Part shown: in pieces, positions 31,628 to 38,608 of the stretch
Numbering within the stretch: the stretch's first letter is position 1
Layout: each line of letters opens with the position of its first letter
IMG/VR virus record: IMGVR_UViG_3300041955_000408
Span: 1 to 41,293 of that record
From: a virus
Strand: one strand, 5' to 3'
Length of the DNA stretch: 41,293 nucleotides
Translations under genes and position numbers: made by a program
The notes under the pieces: model-generated
What the model was told of the DNA's origin: nothing
Database searches by the model: none
What the model saw: only the letters and a program-made list of their open reading frames with translations

Positions 31628-32409
31628 TTAGTGACCTGCACCTTGCGGACAAAGGCCCGCGTGACAACTTCGCTTACCAGGGCCGCGAGGAACGGTTCTA
31701 CAACTTCCTCAAGTTCGTGGAGGTGTCGGCCAGCACGTTGCTGATCCTCGGCGACTTGTTTGATTGGTGGCTGGTTCCGATGGGCGTGGCTGTCGCCGCC
31801 TACCTGCCGTTGATCGACCGGCTCGCGGCAATGGGCGCGACCTGGCTGGTCGGCAATCACGACGCCGCCTTGGTCCCGCTGATGGGTTCCGCGCTGATGC
31901 CGGCCCATCCGCTGTTCCAGAGGTGCTGCCGCCCGTTCGAGCAGGTAATTGGCGGCCGGAAGTTCACCTTCCTCCACGGCCATGAGGCCGATCCCTACTG
32001 CTGTGACGTGAACCCCGGCATCGGTGAGATCACCGCCATCATCAGCGGTCTGTTGGACGACCGCAACAAGTCACCCGTTACCCGCCAGGGACATGCTGTA
32101 GCGGACGAGTTCGTCGGCACGTTGGAAAACGCCCTCACCCTCTGGCGGACGCTGACTTTCCAGCACGGCCGTCAGCAGGAGATGGTGGACGGCGTGGAAA
32201 AGTACCGGCAGGACAAGCAAGCCGACGTGGTGGTCTACGGCCACACCCATGAGCCCGGCTTCATTGGCAACTACCACTTCAATACCGGCTCGTGGGCGCG
32301 GCAACACGATACCTACGTCGTCATCAGCGACGGCGGCCAGGCGTCGGTCTGGGAGTGGCTCGGCGACAAGGCGATCCCTTATATGACGACCTTGAGTCCT
32401 TGCCGATGA
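31612..32409 (+). CDS. LpxH-like metallophosphoesterase
   Basis: Encodes 265 residues from GTG 31612, preceded by GGAGAGGAG. Its motifs are VSDLHLAD (Asp8/His10), LGDLFDWW (near 46), GNHDAA (near 81), LHGHEAD (near 122) and YGHTHEP (near 210). LGDLFDWW resembles the LGDIFEAW of LpxH, the UDP-2,3-diacylglucosamine pyrophosphatase of lipid A synthesis; however, general metallophosphoesterases share these motifs, so substrate is not proved. The end overlaps the next gene (ATGA). This is a second phosphoesterase besides the one at 28391 and is not closely similar to it. Confidence 0.8.
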   Translation: MPTFVVSDLHLADKGPRDNFAYQGREERFYNFLKFVEVSASTLLILGDLFDWWLVPMGVAVAAYLPLIDRLAAMGATWLVGNHDAALVPLMGSALMPAHPLFQRCCRPFEQVIGGRKFTFLHGHEADPYCCDVNPGIGEITAIISGLLDDRNKSPVTRQGHAVADEFVGTLENALTLWRTLTFQHGRQQEMVDGVEKYRQDKQADVVVYGHTHEPGFIGNYHFNTGSWARQHDTYVVISDGGQASVWEWLGDKAIPYMTTLSPCR

Positions 32410-32891
32410 CGCACCTGCGGTCTGACAACTCGAAGGACTTCAAGGATCGGGATGTGGTCTTTACGCCCGATCATGTCGCGGCAGCAATCGTTCGTCGCTA
32501 TCGGCCAACAGGAAAAGTGCTGGACCCCTGCGCTGGCGACCGTGCATTTAGCCGTCATGTGCCGGAGTGTCTGTGGTGCGAGATCAGAGAGGGCCGGGAC
32601 TTCTTCGATTGGAAGCAGCCCGTGGACTGGATTATCGGCAACCCACCTTACTCGATCCTCAATGCTTGGCTTGAGCACAGCTTTGCGTTGGCGGCCAACG
32701 TGGTCTACCTCCTGCCGATCGCCAAGGTCTTCGGCAGCCGGAAACGGCTGTTGATGGTTAAGCGCTATGGCGGGATTGTTGAGGTTTACGCACCGTGGAC
32801 GGGTCGCGCTGTGGGCTTCGGATTTGGATGGGCCTGTGGAGCCGTGCATTTCCGAAGAGGACATGGCGAACAGATGGCCCTGGTTGTCTAG
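32406..32891 (+). CDS. Small DNA adenine methyltransferase-like protein
   Basis: Encodes 161 residues. A SAM-binding motif I LDPCAGDRAFSRH (near 40) is followed by catalytic NPPY (residues 79-82, IIGNPPYS), the gamma-type order of I before IV. The protein is short for a full methyltransferase and ends without an obvious recognition domain; it may need a partner or be a minimal phage Dam-like protein. ATGA overlap joins it to the phosphoesterase gene. Cellular role: DNA modification. Confidence 0.75.
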   Translation: MTHLRSDNSKDFKDRDVVFTPDHVAAAIVRRYRPTGKVLDPCAGDRAFSRHVPECLWCEIREGRDFFDWKQPVDWIIGNPPYSILNAWLEHSFALAANVVYLLPIAKVFGSRKRLLMVKRYGGIVEVYAPWTGRAVGFGFGWACGAVHFRRGHGEQMALVV

Positions 32892-32907
32892 CCAAGCAGC
32901 TTAATGA

Positions 32908-33783
32908 ATGCTGGACCGTCTCCAACAATATGACGCCTACGCCCTGCCGCTGGATCGCATCTACTACGATGCCGATTTCAACTGCCGAGGCGAGTTCACG
33001 CTTGAGTCCGTGATGGACTTGGCGGAGAACATCCGGCTGCGCGGCAAAGGCGTTGAGCTAAAGGGGCTGGACTTCCCGGTGGTCGTCCAGCCAATAGCGG
33101 ACATGGCAGACAAGCAGCCGGCGGGTTTTGATTATCGGCTGCTGGCGGGTCATCGCCGCTTTCAGGCGATCAAGACCTTCCTCAAGTGGCCTTCCATTCC
33201 GGCCATGATCCGCGAGGGGCTGAGCGACCGGGAGGCCCGGATGCTCAATTTCGTCGAGAACCTGGAACGCAAGGACCTGAACATCCTGGAGGAGGCACGA
33301 GCACTCGGCCGGCTGTACCCGGACGGCGTACCTCTGCGGGTGGCCGCCAAGGAGATCAAGCGGCCGACCCGGTGGATTCACGCCCGGCTGCGGCTGCTGA
33401 CACTCCCGGAGGAGGTCCAGCGCCTCGCCGCCACGGGGCTGCTGGCCGCCACGAACATGGAGACCTTGGCCGACTTGAAGAGCCCCGAGGCTCAGATTGA
33501 GGCGGCCCGGAAGATTGTCGAGCTTCGGCGGGAGCGTGGCAAGAGCGCCTCCATGAAGCGTTTGAATCCGAAGTACCGCCGGAAGTTCCGGCCACGTCCG
33601 ACGAAGCCTGAAATCAATAAGATGGTCGCCAAGATGCTCGGCCGGGGCATTGAGGGCCTTGGGCCGCGGATGGGTGCCTGGTGTGCGGGATACATCAGTG
33701 ATGCCGAAATCGTGGAAGACATCAGGAACGCCGCTCTAAGTAATTCTGCCGTTGTTGATGTGTCAGATGGAGGGACAACATGA
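32908..33783 (+). CDS. ParB-like DNA-binding protein 2
   Basis: Encodes 291 residues. A ParB/Srx-type N-terminal domain includes the CTP-binding type LLAGHRRFQAIK (GHRR at 81-84) and NFVENLERKDLNILEEARAL (114-133), followed by an HTH-like segment (VAAKEIKRPTRWIHARLRLL), the canonical ParB pattern. It differs from the other ParB-like protein (296 residues), which lacks GHRR. Its last 15 codons lie inside dispersed element copy 2 (AALSNSAVVDVSDGGTT), so the element may have replaced the original C-terminus. The start has weak RBS support. Confidence 0.8.
   Translation: MLDRLQQYDAYALPLDRIYYDADFNCRGEFTLESVMDLAENIRLRGKGVELKGLDFPVVVQPIADMADKQPAGFDYRLLAGHRRFQAIKTFLKWPSIPAMIREGLSDREARMLNFVENLERKDLNILEEARALGRLYPDGVPLRVAAKEIKRPTRWIHARLRLLTLPEEVQRLAATGLLAATNMETLADLKSPEAQIEAARKIVELRRERGKSASMKRLNPKYRRKFRPRPTKPEINKMVAKMLGRGIEGLGPRMGAWCAGYISDAEIVEDIRNAALSNSAVVDVSDGGTT
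33734..33775 (+). repeat. Dispersed element, copy 2
   Basis: CTCTAAGTAATTCTGCC-GTTGTTGATGTGTCAGATGG-AGGGAC overlaps the end of the ParB-like gene and lies 4 bases before the next ATG at 33780. In this copy, GGAGGG at the element end provides the ribosome site of the following gene. Compare 24741 and 39366. Confidence 0.7.
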
Positions 33784-34121
33784 CGACTAATACGGAAAAC
33801 CTGCGGGCCGAGCCCGGCATTGACGTGCGGCGGCTCAAGGCCGGCACCCAGGTCATTGTCGAGACACAAAGCCATGTCTACGAAATGAAGGCCGTGCTGC
33901 CGCAGTCAGGTCTCTTTGAGATCAGTTCGACGGACCCACCCCTGCACGCGCCCATTGTGGGCAAGTTCACGGCCGGCCGCTGCTCGCCGGCCACCGACGT
34001 GGAGGGGTGGGTCGGCAAGGGGCTGCAAATGGTGATCCTCTTCCGCAACGGCTACTACGTATCGGAGCCCGTGGTGAGTGCCGAGGTCAAAGGCAATAAC
34101 TGGCAGTACACAGTCTTCTAA
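33780..34121 (+). CDS. Hypothetical beta-rich protein
   Basis: Encodes 113 residues with a strong ribosome site (GGAGGG), and starts at an ATGA overlap with the preceding gene. The beta-rich pattern (VIVETQSHVYEMKAVLPQSGLFEISSTDPP, GLQMVILFRNGYYVSEPVVSAEVKG) suggests a small barrel or OB-like fold, conceivably nucleic-acid binding; no motif proves it. Immediately followed by the structured RNA region. Confidence 0.65.
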   Translation: MTTNTENLRAEPGIDVRRLKAGTQVIVETQSHVYEMKAVLPQSGLFEISSTDPPLHAPIVGKFTAGRCSPATDVEGWVGKGLQMVILFRNGYYVSEPVVSAEVKGNNWQYTVF

Positions 34122-34122
34122 C

Positions 34123-34259
34123 GGTTCGGGACTCCCGGCGTGCCTCGGTAGCTGAACCTCTAACCGCATGGCTGGCGACGAGGATGGGTAAAGCCTGACC
34201 CATAACGGTATTCCTGCTTGGCTGGTAGGAAGTCATGCGATGTTCGGGAGTCCCGGACC
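34123..34259 (+). ncRNA. Candidate structured RNA with multi-helix junction
   Basis: A closing stem pairs 34123-34137 (GGTTCGGGACTCCCG) with 34245-34259 (CGGGAGTCCCGGACC) over 15 positions, one of them a wobble. Between them are CCTCG/CGAGG (143-147 with 179-183 of 34000s), ATGGGT/ACCCAT (34184-34189 with 34198-34203, loop AAAGCCTG) and TTCCT-extended hairpin (34211-34218 with 34224-34231). No long ORF crosses the interval, which fills the gap between two genes. It is not a tRNA or a known riboswitch that I recognise; the arms are also near-identical direct repeats because their core is palindromic, so a small mobile element is an alternative. Confidence 0.6.
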
Positions 34260-34280
34260 TAGAAACCTTTGGAGTGTTCC

Positions 34281-34637
34281 ATGTTCGCTCAACTATGCTG
34301 CTATTTTATCATGTGCCTATTCGCGTCCCTGCTGGGGACCTTCATGGGCTTGTATCGCCGCGCAGTTGTGCGGGCCCGGAAGTCCGAGGACGAGATCACG
34401 CAGGTCCTCATTTCGGCTGACAACCAGGCGATGCGCCTGATGACTGAGATCGCCGATGCGGGGGTGAAGTATGCACGGCTGGACAACATTTGCCAGGCGT
34501 GGAAGTCGTATGCGATCGGCTACGAAGTCTACTGCGAGTCAACTTACGAGGGAGACGAGATCGGCATCGTTAACGCCGGCTCCGAGATCGCCAAGGCCCG
34601 TGCCAGGCTCCATTCCCTGGGTCAATACGACGCATGA
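34281..34637 (+). CDS. Small membrane protein with coiled region
   Basis: Encodes 118 residues. The N-terminal MFAQLCCYFIMCLFASLLGTFMGLYRR is one hydrophobic membrane span with positive charges following, then a helical cytosolic part (DEITQVLISADNQAMRLMTEIADAGVKYARLDNICQAWKSYA). ATG 34281 has TTGGAG upstream and lies just after the structured RNA. Its end overlaps the polymerase start (ATGA). It could recruit polymerase to the membrane or be a holin-like product; neither is shown. Confidence 0.65.
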   Translation: MFAQLCCYFIMCLFASLLGTFMGLYRRAVVRARKSEDEITQVLISADNQAMRLMTEIADAGVKYARLDNICQAWKSYAIGYEVYCESTYEGDEIGIVNAGSEIAKARARLHSLGQYDA

Positions 34638-36775
34638 GCAAGCTGTATCTCGATACCGAGACGTGCGGCCTGCACAGCATGATGGTGCTGTTGCAGTACG
34701 CTGAGGATGAAGGCCCGATCAACCTCCACGAGGTCTGGCGGCGGCCAATCCACGAGACGCTGACCCTGATCGAATGGGTCTGCCAGCACACGGTCGTAGG
34801 CTTCAACCTGGCCTTCGACTGGTTCCACATTGCTAAGGTTTACACTGTTTTCCGCCTGGCGAATCCTGACTGGATTCCCGCGGAGCACATCAACGAGATC
34901 GCTCTGCTGGAGCCCAAGGGGCAGAGCGGGCCCTGCGTCAAGCCGGCCTGTGCTCTGGACCTGATGCTCCATTCTCGCAAGGGGCCGTATCAATCTCTCA
35001 TGGCCCGTGAAGACATTCGCATCAAGCGAGTGCCTTCCTCTCTGGCCTACGCCCTCGCTAAAGAGCTTGAGGGCCTTGTCCAATTGGACAACATCTACTT
35101 CGCCCGGTCTGCTGATCCCAATGCGCCCAAGTGGCAGGTCTTTGACCGCCGGGACCGTTTTGGTGACGTTGACACCGACTTCAAGGATGTCGTGCTCAAG
35201 TTCAACCCGGCCGGCGGTCTCAAGTTCCTCGCTGAACACGCGATGGGCTTCAAGCCTAAGTTCCACTTCAAGGACGTAGAGCCGCCCACATCCTGGCGGC
35301 CCTATGAGCTGGGCTATGCGCCGACGGCGTTGGCGGTGTCCAGCCCCGAGCGGAATTGGGAAGTCTGGGGCCGCAAGAAGGGCCGCCCCACGATCAACGT
35401 GGCCGTGGAAGAGGTCGTGACGGACCCTGGCATCCTGCTGGATACCGAACATGACGACGAGGATCGCACCACCAAGCCCGCGTCTGGGGAAGACAAGCTT
35501 TTGGGCTACGCCTGGCCGGCGGTGATCGGCAAGCATGTCGAGCACTGGGCGACCCGGACGGACGCCCGCGAGTACGCCAACGATGATATTGTTTACACGC
35601 GCGCTTTGGACAAGCATTTTGGCTACCCCACACCGGGGGACAACGATTCGACGCTGGCTTGCATGGTCCCCGTGGTCCGCTGGCGCGGATTCGAGATCAA
35701 CAAGGCGGGCATGAAGGAATTGTTGGCCAAGGCCAAGGCCGTGGTCGCCGAAAGCCCGGTGAACATCAACAAGCCCGCCGAAGTCCGCGCCTACATCACG
35801 GCGGCGATGGACACCACAGAGGCAATCGTCTTAGCTGACTCCACCAAGAAGTCCAACCTGGAAGCGATTAGCAACTGGGAAATCGAGACTCGTGAACCCT
35901 GCGGCCGGTGCGAGGGGGCCGTACAGTCGCTTGAGACACTCGGACTGGCACCGGGAGCCAGCGTTGACGACATCGGTGCGGCCTATCGTCGCTTGGCGAT
36001 GGAGTACCACCCTGACCACGGTGGCAATGCCGAGGATTTCAAGCGACTTCACAACGCCTACGAAGTGTTGGAACGTGGCCGAAGTTGTGCCCGCTGCGGG
36101 GGCACCGGCTTCCTGGAGCCCGGCAAGCATCCGGCTGCGAGGCGATCCAAGGAAGTGCTGGCGGTCAAATTCGCGGCCAAAGCGATCGAGCTATATGAGA
36201 AGCTGCTGCTGGCTGGGAAGTTTCACGCCTCCTTTGTAGTGATCGGCACCCTCTCGTCCCGCATGGCTGGCGCGGACGGTCTCAATCCGCAAGGCATCAA
36301 GCACGGTAAGGACGTGCGCTGCATGTTCCCCCTGTACTGGGACGGCATGATCCTCTGCGGCGGCGACTTTGATTCATTCGAGGTCACAATCGCAGATGCC
36401 GTCTACAACGATTCGGCCTTGCGCAAGGACTTGACCACCAAGGGGCCATGTCCAAAGTGCGCCGGGACGGGCATTGAAAAGAAGAAGGGGATACCGTGCG
36501 CCGAGTGCGAGACGACCGGCATGACGCCACAGAAGCTCCACGCCCTGTTCGGCATGGCCTTGATGCTGGCCCCTTTGAACGTCCACGACGAACTCATGGT
36601 CGTGGCCAACCCGTCGATTGTCCACGACATCACGGCGAACGTCCGCGAGGTCGTGGAGTCCTTCCGCGACAAGGTGCCGCTGGTGGGCATGACTTGGTTC
36701 GAGGGGATGGAGAACTGGGCGGAGAAAAAGGGCGGTGCGGCCCCGGTCAAGATTCGCGCCAAGGAAATGATGTGA
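34634..36775 (+). CDS. Family A DNA polymerase with J-domain/zinc insertions; fingers apparently missing
   Basis: Encodes 713 residues. The N-terminal 3'-5' exonuclease motifs are YLDTET (Asp7/Glu9), VVGFNLAFDWFHI and EYANDDIVYTRAL (Tyr314/Asp318). Then a J-domain (about 429-482, HPD at 459-461) sits between CGRC (423-426) and CARCGGTG (485-491). Polymerase palm resumes: SSRMAGADGLNPQGI, motif A GDFDSFE (578-583), a second zinc-ribbon-like insert (Cys606, 609, 622, 625), KLHALFGMALM and motif C HDE (651-653). The fingers with motif B (O-helix Lys/Tyr) are absent; only about 70 residues separate motifs A and C, where about 175 are usual. Activity is therefore doubtful. It overlaps neighbours on both sides. 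Confidence 0.85.
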   Translation: MSKLYLDTETCGLHSMMVLLQYAEDEGPINLHEVWRRPIHETLTLIEWVCQHTVVGFNLAFDWFHIAKVYTVFRLANPDWIPAEHINEIALLEPKGQSGPCVKPACALDLMLHSRKGPYQSLMAREDIRIKRVPSSLAYALAKELEGLVQLDNIYFARSADPNAPKWQVFDRRDRFGDVDTDFKDVVLKFNPAGGLKFLAEHAMGFKPKFHFKDVEPPTSWRPYELGYAPTALAVSSPERNWEVWGRKKGRPTINVAVEEVVTDPGILLDTEHDDEDRTTKPASGEDKLLGYAWPAVIGKHVEHWATRTDAREYANDDIVYTRALDKHFGYPTPGDNDSTLACMVPVVRWRGFEINKAGMKELLAKAKAVVAESPVNINKPAEVRAYITAAMDTTEAIVLADSTKKSNLEAISNWEIETREPCGRCEGAVQSLETLGLAPGASVDDIGAAYRRLAMEYHPDHGGNAEDFKRLHNAYEVLERGRSCARCGGTGFLEPGKHPAARRSKEVLAVKFAAKAIELYEKLLLAGKFHASFVVIGTLSSRMAGADGLNPQGIKHGKDVRCMFPLYWDGMILCGGDFDSFEVTIADAVYNDSALRKDLTTKGPCPKCAGTGIEKKKGIPCAECETTGMTPQKLHALFGMALMLAPLNVHDELMVVANPSIVHDITANVREVVESFRDKVPLVGMTWFEGMENWAEKKGGAAPVKIRAKEMM

Positions 36776-37365
36776 GATACCGCACCGTCTATGCCGATCC
36801 GCCGTGGCCCTACGACAACGTAGATGGGCCGCGTGCAGCACCGGACCACCGCCCCAACAGTTGGGACGGCGTGACGGGCAGCGTCAGTTCGGCGAACCGC
36901 TACGGTGCCATGTCCATCGACGAGTTGAAGGCCCTGCCGGTTGGGTCGCTCGTCGGGTGGCCAGCCCACCTGTATCTGTGGACGACCAACTCCTTCATGG
37001 TGGAGGCCCACGCGATTGCACGGGCCTGGGGCTTTGAGCCCAAGACGATCTTGACCTGGGTCAAAGTCAAGCCGGATGGCAGCCCGTCGATGAAGGCTGG
37101 CTACTACTATCGCGGTGCGACCGAGCACCTCCTGTTTGCCGTGCGCGGCAGCCTGCGCCTGGCGGGTCCCTGCCGGCCGACCGCCTACCTCTTGCCGCGG
37201 GCGGCGCATAGCGTCAAGCCCGACTGCTTCTATGACCTGATCGAGGAGCAGAGTCCCGGCCCCTACCTGGAACTGTTCGCCCGCCGACCGCGGGCGGCTT
37301 GGGACCAGTGGGGCAATCAGATCAATTCCACCGTCACCTTTGAGGGCGACCGATGCGCTACATAG
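36772..37365 (+). CDS. MT-A70-like DNA N6-adenine methyltransferase
   Basis: Encodes 197 residues from GTG 36772, which overlaps the polymerase TGA (GTGA), with AAGGA upstream. The catalytic DPPW is at residues 9-12 (YADPPWPYDNVDG), followed by LYLWTTNSFMVEAHAIARAWGFEP, typical MT-A70 elements, and VKPDCFYDLIEEQSPGPYLELFARR at the C-terminus. Phage MT-A70 proteins methylate DNA adenine and may counter restriction. The third methyltransferase in the window. Confidence 0.88.
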   Translation: MRYRTVYADPPWPYDNVDGPRAAPDHRPNSWDGVTGSVSSANRYGAMSIDELKALPVGSLVGWPAHLYLWTTNSFMVEAHAIARAWGFEPKTILTWVKVKPDGSPSMKAGYYYRGATEHLLFAVRGSLRLAGPCRPTAYLLPRAAHSVKPDCFYDLIEEQSPGPYLELFARRPRAAWDQWGNQINSTVTFEGDRCAT

Positions 37366-37658
37366 ACCACTATGAGATTGAGTTCCGCACGCCGGGAGCC
37401 AAGTGGGAGCACGCCGGCAATGTCTATCCGCACTATGAGTGGACGATCGAGCGTCCGTGGTGGCTTCTGGGTCTGGTCCGTCGGCCGCGGATAACGAATT
37501 ACGCCCTGGCCGCCTTGACCGCCAGGATGCACGCCAACAATGCCGCCATCATGTACGTCACGACGGGTCCGACCACGTACTTCCGCATCTGGCAGTGGAC
37601 CCGCCGCGGGTATCGGCTGCGCAAGCGTTTGCTGGATGCCTACGAGGGTAAGGTATGA
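37353..37658 (+). CDS. Hypothetical protein
   Basis: Encodes 101 residues starting 12 bases before the end of the methyltransferase gene. It is Trp/Tyr/Arg-rich (MRYIDHYEIEFRTPGAKWEHAG, HYEWTIERPWWLLGLVRRPRI, YFRIWQWTRRGYRLRKRLLDAYEG). No family recognised. It overlaps the nuclease gene by ATGA. Confidence 0.65.
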   Translation: MRYIDHYEIEFRTPGAKWEHAGNVYPHYEWTIERPWWLLGLVRRPRITNYALAALTARMHANNAAIMYVTTGPTTYFRIWQWTRRGYRLRKRLLDAYEGKV

Positions 37659-38068
37659 CCACCCAGATCAAGAAGCCGATCCACGGCCCGGAGTGGCATA
37701 TCCAGAAGGATGTCATACGGTATCTGGCTTCCCGCGAGTGGCATGTCGAGCGGATGATCGGTAACGCTTTTCAAATGGGCATCCCCGATCTCTATGCTGC
37801 ACATAAGAAGTGGGGCACCCGCTGGATCGACGTGAAGCAACCGAAGAAATACGGCTTCACCCGCGACCAGAAACGCAAGTGGCCAATTTGGGAGTCCTTC
37901 GGCATCGGCATCTGGATTCTCACGGCTGCGAACCAGGAAGAGTACGACAAACTCTTCAAAGCGCCAAACTGGCGCTCCTACTGGAAGAAGTCCTGGGGTC
38001 AAGTCCCGACTCAAGCGGACATCGACCGGATGCTTGACGAGCTAGTGCGCGAAGGCGAATCCGCCTGA
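37655..38068 (+). CDS. VRR-NUC-like nuclease
   Basis: Encodes 137 residues. A PD-(D/E)XK-like core is visible: MGIPDLY (Asp45) followed by RWIDVKQP (Asp59, Lys61), with N-terminal helix EWHIQKDVIRYL. This fits the small VRR-NUC/Holliday-type phage nucleases acting in recombination or replication. No partner subunit is needed for this family. It is coupled to the upstream gene by ATGA. Confidence 0.75.
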   Translation: MTTQIKKPIHGPEWHIQKDVIRYLASREWHVERMIGNAFQMGIPDLYAAHKKWGTRWIDVKQPKKYGFTRDQKRKWPIWESFGIGIWILTAANQEEYDKLFKAPNWRSYWKKSWGQVPTQADIDRMLDELVREGESA

Positions 38069-38113
38069 TCTACCGCGCCTCCGTCCCGTTCATTTCTCAA
38101 CTGCGGAGATACT

Positions 38114-38608
38114 ATGCGCCTGCAACTCAAACATACGCGCTGGCAGTGCCTCGTCGCATCGTTTGCGATGGCCCTGGACTTGCCACTGGACGACGTGATC
38201 CTGGAGCTTGGTCACGATGGCGGCGAGGTTCTCTATCCAGCGTTGCCCGAGCCCTTGTGTCGCCGCGGGGTTCATCCACAAGAGTTGATCGACGTGTGCC
38301 GCGCACACGGCTGCACCGTCACCTATCTGGAACTGTTCCCCTGCCTGAAGTCTAAGCCCGATCAAGCGGGTGTTCTCGCGTTCACAACCAAACAGGCGTG
38401 GTTGCGCTTCACAGAGGCGATCAAGACCACGCGAGGCGTAATCGGCGGCGTGACGCCTAGCGGCAAGGGTCATGCCGTGGCCTACGAGTATGGCCACATC
38501 TATGACCCGGACGGCTGGATGTATGACTACTCTCCGGTCGCGTGCGAGCAGTCTGGATTCTTCACGCAGCACCTCTGGTACTTGGACAAGATCGGGGGTG
38601 CCGCATGA
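38114..38608 (+). CDS. C39-like papain-fold cysteine peptidase
   Basis: Encodes 164 residues. The N-terminal WQCLVASFAMALDLPLDDVI places Cys12 after Gln11, as in C39-like proteases. A GHAVAYEYGHIYDPDG segment supplies His120 and Asp131. The fold is that of peptidase C39-like proteins that cut at double glycine or other peptides; phage members of unknown substrate are common. Its end overlaps the sigma-like gene. Confidence 0.7.
   Translation: MRLQLKHTRWQCLVASFAMALDLPLDDVILELGHDGGEVLYPALPEPLCRRGVHPQELIDVCRAHGCTVTYLELFPCLKSKPDQAGVLAFTTKQAWLRFTEAIKTTRGVIGGVTPSGKGHAVAYEYGHIYDPDGWMYDYSPVACEQSGFFTQHLWYLDKIGGAA

Noticed and set aside
34281-34637. Holin assignment
   Set aside because: One membrane span alone is not enough, and no endolysin or other lysis gene is adjacent.
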